Positions 36,327-39,809 of a stretch of 39,809 bases of DNA are shown piece after piece. How positions within the stretch are numbered: position 1 is the stretch's first letter; every line of letters starts with the position of its first letter. Made by a program: the position numbers and the translations under genes. Under the pieces are notes generated by a model. It was not told the origin of the DNA. It worked only from the letters and a program-made list of their open reading frames with translations, and did no database searches. Origin of the DNA: Nitrospirota bacterium (lineage in GTDB: Bacteria; Nitrospirota; Thermodesulfovibrionia; Thermodesulfovibrionales; JdFR-88); NCBI GenBank assembly GCA_021825295.1, contig JAKAHV010000030.1:1-39809 (forward strand), written 5' to 3'.

Positions 36327-37424
36327 TTATTTCTCCTCCTCGTGAGTTTCCGCTTTTCCGCCTTTGGTTTTCGTGGCCCTTATGATGCGGTGCGCCGCAA
36401 GACCCGCCGCCGTGACAATGGCAAGCCCCGCCCCTACCTTGTCGGCCGTGCTGTCCACGCCGAATCCTGGCACGTTCTCCAGTCTCCTGTAAAAAGGCGT
36501 CATCGTATCCCAGAAGCGCGGTGTGGCGCATCCTATGCAGCCATGCCCGGAGCCCACCGGCCAGTTCGTTGCCTGGTTCCACCTTACGGTCGGACAGTTC
36601 TTGAACGTCTCTGGGCCTTTGCACCCCATCTGGTAGAGGCACCAGCCAAGCCTGTGCCCCTCGTCTCCCCACTGCCTCACGTACTGCCCCGCGTCGAAGT
36701 GCGCCCGCCTCTCGCATTGGTCATGTATCCTCTCGCCGTAGAAGACCAGCGGCCTGCCCATGCTGTCCGTAAGGGGGAGACTGCCGAAGGTAAGGAAATG
36801 CACAACCGTCCCGGTGATGTTCACCACGTTGGCGGGGCAGCCGGGAAGGTTTATAAGCGTTATCCCGCTCACCACATCCTTTACGCCCTTTGCCCCCGTT
36901 GGGTTCGGCGCGGCGGCGGGCCAGCCGCCGTCCCAGGCGCAGGCCCCCACCGCTATGGTGGCCATGGCATTGCCGCATACCTCCTTCGCAATGTCCATGG
37001 CGGTCCTGCCGCCTATGGCGCAATAGACCCCGCCGTCCCCGGTGGGAATGGAGCCTTCAACGATGGCAATGTACTTGCCCTTGTGATTTTTTACCACATC
37101 GTCAAGCGATTTTTCGGCCTGCTTGCCGGCCGGCGCCATGATGGTTTCGTGGTAGTCGAGAGAGATGGTGTCCAGGATGAGCTGGGCCACGTTTGGCTTG
37201 CTGGACCTCAGAAAGGATTCGGTGTTTCCGCAGCAGTCCTGGAATTCCAGCCAGACCACATGTGGCCTTTCGGCCTTTTCTAGGGCCTCGGCTATCCTGC
37301 CGGCGAAGCTCGCGGGCAGGGCCAGGGTTGCTGCCATAAGAGAGCAAAACTTCATGAATTCACGCCTTGATACCCCGCTTCTTCTCAGGGAATCATAAAT
37401 GCTGCCGTCATTGGCGTCCCTCAT
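36327..37424 (-). CDS. hyaA: [NiFe] hydrogenase small subunit with Tat signal
   Basis: Iron-sulfur electron-transfer subunit exported folded by the Tat system. The 365-residue precursor has the twin-arginine signal S-R-R-E-F-M-K (about 19-25) and hydrophobic L-M-A-A-T-L-A-L. Cluster motifs: the proximal start reads D-C-C-G-N-T-E-S (63-70) instead of the usual x-C-T-G-C-S-E-S; then L-P-G-C-P-A-N; the distal H-D-Q-C, G-W-C-L-Y-Q-M-G-C-K-G-P; and medial N-C-P and G-C-I-G-C. A C-terminal membrane helix (about 327-348) anchors it. The ATG at 37424 (8 nt after GGGGGTG) is chosen over a TTG one codon upstream. First gene of the operon. Confidence 0.93.
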   Translation of the reverse strand: MRDANDGSIYDSLRRSGVSRREFMKFCSLMAATLALPASFAGRIAEALEKAERPHVVWLEFQDCCGNTESFLRSSKPNVAQLILDTISLDYHETIMAPAGKQAEKSLDDVVKNHKGKYIAIVEGSIPTGDGGVYCAIGGRTAMDIAKEVCGNAMATIAVGACAWDGGWPAAAPNPTGAKGVKDVVSGITLINLPGCPANVVNITGTVVHFLTFGSLPLTDSMGRPLVFYGERIHDQCERRAHFDAGQYVRQWGDEGHRLGWCLYQMGCKGPETFKNCPTVRWNQATNWPVGSGHGCIGCATPRFWDTMTPFYRRLENVPGFGVDSTADKVGAGLAIVTAAGLAAHRIIRATKTKGGKAETHEEEK

Positions 37425-37499
37425 CAATAAAGCACCCCCTTTCCTTATTGTTCAGACCAATGATTATCTAAATGTCCCTAACCTCCCCCCTTCGCGCAG

Positions 37500-37528
37500 A
37501 TTTTAAAGTAAAATACGTTGTTTATCAA
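37500..37528 (-). promoter_or_regulatory. promoter of the hydrogenase operon
   Basis: On the minus strand TTGATA (37528-37523), 17-nt spacer, TAAAAT (37505-37500), five of six at both boxes. It lies about 75 bp before the small-subunit start, just beyond the pgi stop. Confidence 0.7.
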
Positions 37529-37538
37529 GCAAATTTTC

Positions 37539-38891
37539 TCATACCTTAAAACAGCTCTTCTTGTCCCTCGCCTCGACGACTTCTTTTTTCTTGTCCTCGA
37601 ACCCCTTTTTCCCCATGAGTCCGAAGGTAAGCCTTTTGCCCTCCTCGACCGAAGGCTGGTCAAAAGGGTTTATCTCCAGGAAAAAACCGGTCAGCACGGT
37701 CACTATCTCGAAAAAATAAAAAAGCTGCCCCAGGTGATATGCGTCCAGCCTTGGTATTGTTATGGTCATGCTGGGCCTTCCGTTTTTCGCGAGGGCAAGC
37801 TCCGTGGCCTCCTCTTCAGCGTTGATAAGTTCGGCAAGGCCGTGCCCCCTCAGGAAAGACATGCTCCCGTATCCGCCAAAGACATCCGGGATCGTGAAGT
37901 CGGCCTCGTGGTCCTCTACCCTTATGAATATCACCACCTTGTCCTGAGGCCCCTCCATCCATAGTTGCACCTGTGAGTGCTGGTCGGTCGTTCCTACCGA
38001 TGGATAAGGGGTAAGCCCACGGCCCTGCTTCCCCAGGCTCTCCGACCAGAGCTGGCAATACCACTCGGAAAAGGATTTCAGCCTGTCCGAATAGGGTATC
38101 AGGACGTCTATCTTTCTGCCTTCGTCCCTCTGCATGACGTATATGAGCACAGAGGCCATTATCGCCGGATTTTCCCAGAACTCCTCCCGCGTGCACAGCT
38201 CGTGAGCGTCCCTTGCCCCTCTCAAAAGGCCTTCCGTGTCGGCCCCTATCACCTCCGCCAGCAGGAGCCCCACAGGGGACAAAACGGAGTACCGGCCGCC
38301 CACGCCGGGCGGGACGGAAAGCGAGGCCATCCCTTTCCCGGCAAGCGTCCTTAAGTCTCCTTTTTCCGGGTCTGTGGTGAGGACAAACCTGTCCGCGGCC
38401 TCCCTGCCGATGGATTTTTCCATGAGGTCATAGAGGACCATGAAGGCGGCTATGGTCTCCGATGTGCCGCCAGATTTGCTTATCACGTTTATGCCAGTTT
38501 TATTAATGTCCAGCGAGGAGAGGATGGATTCGAGGGTGAAGGGGTCCGCATTCTCATAGATGAAGACCTTCGGTCTTTGCCGTTTATCGGGCCTCTGGTT
38601 ATGGAAGGGGCTCAGGGCCTCAAGGATACACTTCGGCCCGAGAGCGGAACCCCCGATGCCGAGGAGCAAAAAATTCCCCAGGCCGCTTAGTCTCCGCGCG
38701 GCCTCCCTCACAGGAGAGATGTCCTGCCATGGCAGCCTGGTAAATTCCAGCCCGGGCATTTCCGCTTCGGCGCGCTTTATCCTGGAGAGCGCCTCCAGGG
38801 CCTTTACCCTGAAACTTTCGAGCTTACGCTCGGTGGTGCCCTTTTCCCCTATCGTCTCGGCCATCATGAACGAAAAATTGAGCCCTAGCAC
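37539..38891 (-). CDS. pgi: glucose-6-phosphate isomerase
   Basis: Interconverts glucose-6-phosphate and fructose-6-phosphate in glycolysis and gluconeogenesis. The 450-residue protein has G-I-G-G-S-A-L-G-P at the first sugar-phosphate site, S-K-S-G-G-T-S-E-T at the second, G-G-R-Y-S-V-L-S-P-V-G, and D-Q-H-S-Q-V-Q-L in the conserved tail. The catalytic Glu lies in the W-S-E-S-L-G-K segment. The length fits the short bacterial type. The start is GTG at 38891 with GGAGGT upstream (about 14 nt); an ATG eight codons in is an alternative. It lies between the hydrogenase operon and atpI. Confidence 0.96.
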   Translation of the reverse strand: MLGLNFSFMMAETIGEKGTTERKLESFRVKALEALSRIKRAEAEMPGLEFTRLPWQDISPVREAARRLSGLGNFLLLGIGGSALGPKCILEALSPFHNQRPDKRQRPKVFIYENADPFTLESILSSLDINKTGINVISKSGGTSETIAAFMVLYDLMEKSIGREAADRFVLTTDPEKGDLRTLAGKGMASLSVPPGVGGRYSVLSPVGLLLAEVIGADTEGLLRGARDAHELCTREEFWENPAIMASVLIYVMQRDEGRKIDVLIPYSDRLKSFSEWYCQLWSESLGKQGRGLTPYPSVGTTDQHSQVQLWMEGPQDKVVIFIRVEDHEADFTIPDVFGGYGSMSFLRGHGLAELINAEEEATELALAKNGRPSMTITIPRLDAYHLGQLFYFFEIVTVLTGFFLEINPFDQPSVEEGKRLTFGLMGKKGFEDKKKEVVEARDKKSCFKV

Positions 38892-39007
38892 TTTTTGTCC
38901 CGGACCTCCTCATGTTTCGTCAGGTATTTCCTCAAAAGCCGCTGTCTACTCCCACTGCCCCCCGTGCGGCTTCAAGTGTTCAAAAATAGCAGAAGATTGA
39001 TAGATGA

Positions 39008-39400
39008 TCACTCTGGGGAAATTATATCACTGTCGCCGCCGTCAATCCCGGAGTTTTTCTGCCTGAGGGCCTCCCTGAACCCCTCGATTACCAGGACTGT
39101 GAAGACGACGGTCAGGCCGGCCAGGACCCCGAAGGGGTTTATGAGCCCAAGTTTCAGGAGCGAAAGTAGAATAGTCAGAAGAATCACCAGCCTCAATGCG
39201 CTGAATAAGACCAGTTTTTTGGTGGCCTTTGCCGTCCCCAGGGCGCCGGTGACGCCCCACACCAGGCCCCTGAGATTGGCAAGCGCAAGAACCCCGCTCA
39301 CCAGGACCCCGGCGGGAATCTTTCTCCAGTCATAGAACGCCGATAACCCGGCAAACACCACGAGGGCGATGAGGGCCCTTCTGTAAATCCTTCCCATCAT
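39008..39400 (-). CDS. atpI: ATP synthase subunit I (AtpI-like)
   Basis: A 130-residue membrane protein with about four helices, resembling the AtpI assembly factor that helps build the c-ring of F-type ATP synthase. Helix starts include L-I-A-L-V-V-F-A-G-L, V-L-V-S-G-V-L-A-L-A-N-L, L-V-I-L-L-T-I-L-L-S-L-L and P-F-G-V-L-A-G-L-T-V-V. The family is weakly conserved, so the call leans on the preceding atpZ gene. The start at 39400 overlaps the atpZ stop as A-T-G-A. The expected next gene, atpB, is absent: pgi follows instead. Confidence 0.72.
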   Translation of the reverse strand: MMGRIYRRALIALVVFAGLSAFYDWRKIPAGVLVSGVLALANLRGLVWGVTGALGTAKATKKLVLFSALRLVILLTILLSLLKLGLINPFGVLAGLTVVFTVLVIEGFREALRQKNSGIDGGDSDIISPE

Positions 39401-39633
39401 TGGTCGCGATTGCCCCCCTGTCCGTTTCCCCCGCCTTTGCGCTTCATGAACCTGAAGAGTTCGATGAACCCGGCCGCTATCCCCAGGAAGAAGAATATTA
39501 TCGTAAACCACGGGGAGGTGTGCAAGTGCTCGTCGATAAACCAGCCGATGGCCAGCCCGATGAAGGTGGAGATGACAAGCTGGATGCCCACCTGGCTTGC
39601 GTCGAGGAGCTGCTTCCAATTGGACTTCGGCAT
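39397..39633 (-). CDS. atpZ: AtpZ/AtpI family protein
   Basis: A 78-residue protein with two membrane helices (about 12-33 and 42-62), typical of AtpZ, a small cation-related partner of ATP synthase. Motifs fit the family: Q-V-G-I-Q-L-V-I-S-T-F-I-G-L-A-I-G-W-F-I-D, S-P-W-F-T-I-I-F-F-F-L-G-I-A-A-G-F. The start at 39633 (M-P-K-S-N-W-K) is preferred over an in-frame start farther upstream that adds a doubtful N-terminus. The last residues are Gly/Asn-rich. It is coupled to atpI by an ATGA overlap. Confidence 0.85.
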   Translation of the reverse strand: MPKSNWKQLLDASQVGIQLVISTFIGLAIGWFIDEHLHTSPWFTIIFFFLGIAAGFIELFRFMKRKGGGNGQGGNRDQ

Positions 39634-39690
39634 GAGATGATTATAACTTATCGATGAAAAATCATCAGCCACGCCGGGCAGCAATGTCAA

Positions 39691-39740
39691 GGCCAAGTAG
39701 AAATGTCCTCATTTGGGCCAAGTAGAAATGTCCTCTTTGT
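39691..39740. repeat. tandem 25-bp repeat at an insertion-sequence-like end
   Basis: GGCCAAGTAGAAATGTCCTC occurs at 39691-39710 and again at 39716-39735. Repeated motifs of this kind mark the ends of some insertion sequences, where they bind transposase. The transposase-like frame at 39741-39809 abuts it. Confidence 0.6.
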
Positions 39741-39809
39741 TAGTACGCATAGGCCCACCAGTTTTTCTTAGGCTTGATGCCCAGTTTGATCCATGGGTGG
39801 GTAGATTTT
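39741..39809 (-). CDS. C-terminal fragment of a probable transposase (cut by window edge)
   Basis: The minus-strand frame reads K-S-T-H-P-W-I-K-L-G-I-K-P-K-K-N-W-W-A-Y-A-Y and stops at TAA (39743-39741). Only 22 codons are in the window. The aromatic ending and adjacent terminal repeats suggest an insertion-sequence transposase; I cannot place the family with confidence. Confidence 0.4.

Overview
The window is a compact, GC-rich bacterial chromosome segment (an estimate by eye, not a count). A secretin, an LptE-type lipoprotein, Mla transport genes, outer-membrane lipoprotein cytochromes and a beta-barrel porin mark a Gram-negative with two membranes. Gene order (rplM-rpsI-argC; leuS-lptE-holA next to rpsT), many c-type cytochromes and a [NiFe] hydrogenase suggest an anaerobic or metal-respiring lineage such as Nitrospirota or Desulfobacterota. 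The phylum is inference. No tRNA, rRNA or CRISPR array was recognised.

Left part, plus strand (about 430-13141): ribosomal proteins L13 and S9, argC, argJ, a zinc-ribbon protein, def, fmt, an N-acetylmuramoyl-L-alanine amidase, a GerMN lipid- or membrane-anchored protein, murI, rph, ftsH, folP, a TPR lipoprotein and cdd. Most neighbours overlap or nearly touch. Next come minus-strand genes for a small diheme cytochrome, a periplasmic SlyD-like FKBP isomerase and an Aquifex-type aconitase. After them is a 327-bp MITE-like element and rpsT (plus strand), which carries an in-frame amber codon.

Middle part, minus strand (27761 down to 16951): one tightly packed run reading mobA, a TatA-like gene with no standard start codon, alr, mlaE, mlaF, an mlaD-type MCE protein with a barrel-like tail, a secretin, leuS, lptE and holA. 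It joins envelope lipid transport, peptidoglycan precursors and housekeeping genes.

Right part, minus strand. A porin-cytochrome operon (32947-27913) encodes a 59-residue small protein, a beta-barrel, a 9-heme periplasmic cytochrome and a 12-heme lipoprotein cytochrome. This matches the layout of outer-membrane electron conduits. Next to it, under its own promoter, is a membrane-bound [NiFe] hydrogenase operon (37424-33219): small subunit, large subunit, cytochrome b, maturation protease and HypC. The large subunit's N-terminal nickel motif R-I-C-G-V-C has both cysteine codons replaced by TGA. The frame continues intact through the C-terminal DPCxxCxxH motif, and a 6-bp stem-loop lies about 24 nt after the second TGA. 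The simplest reading is a double-selenocysteine (UxxU) hydrogenase, which is the most striking signal here. Pgi and the ATP synthase accessory genes atpI and atpZ follow, and the window ends in an insertion-sequence-like terminus.

Together, the hydrogenase could feed electrons from H2 through cytochrome b and the quinone pool, or through periplasmic cytochromes, to the outer-membrane conduit. That link is inferred from adjacency only.
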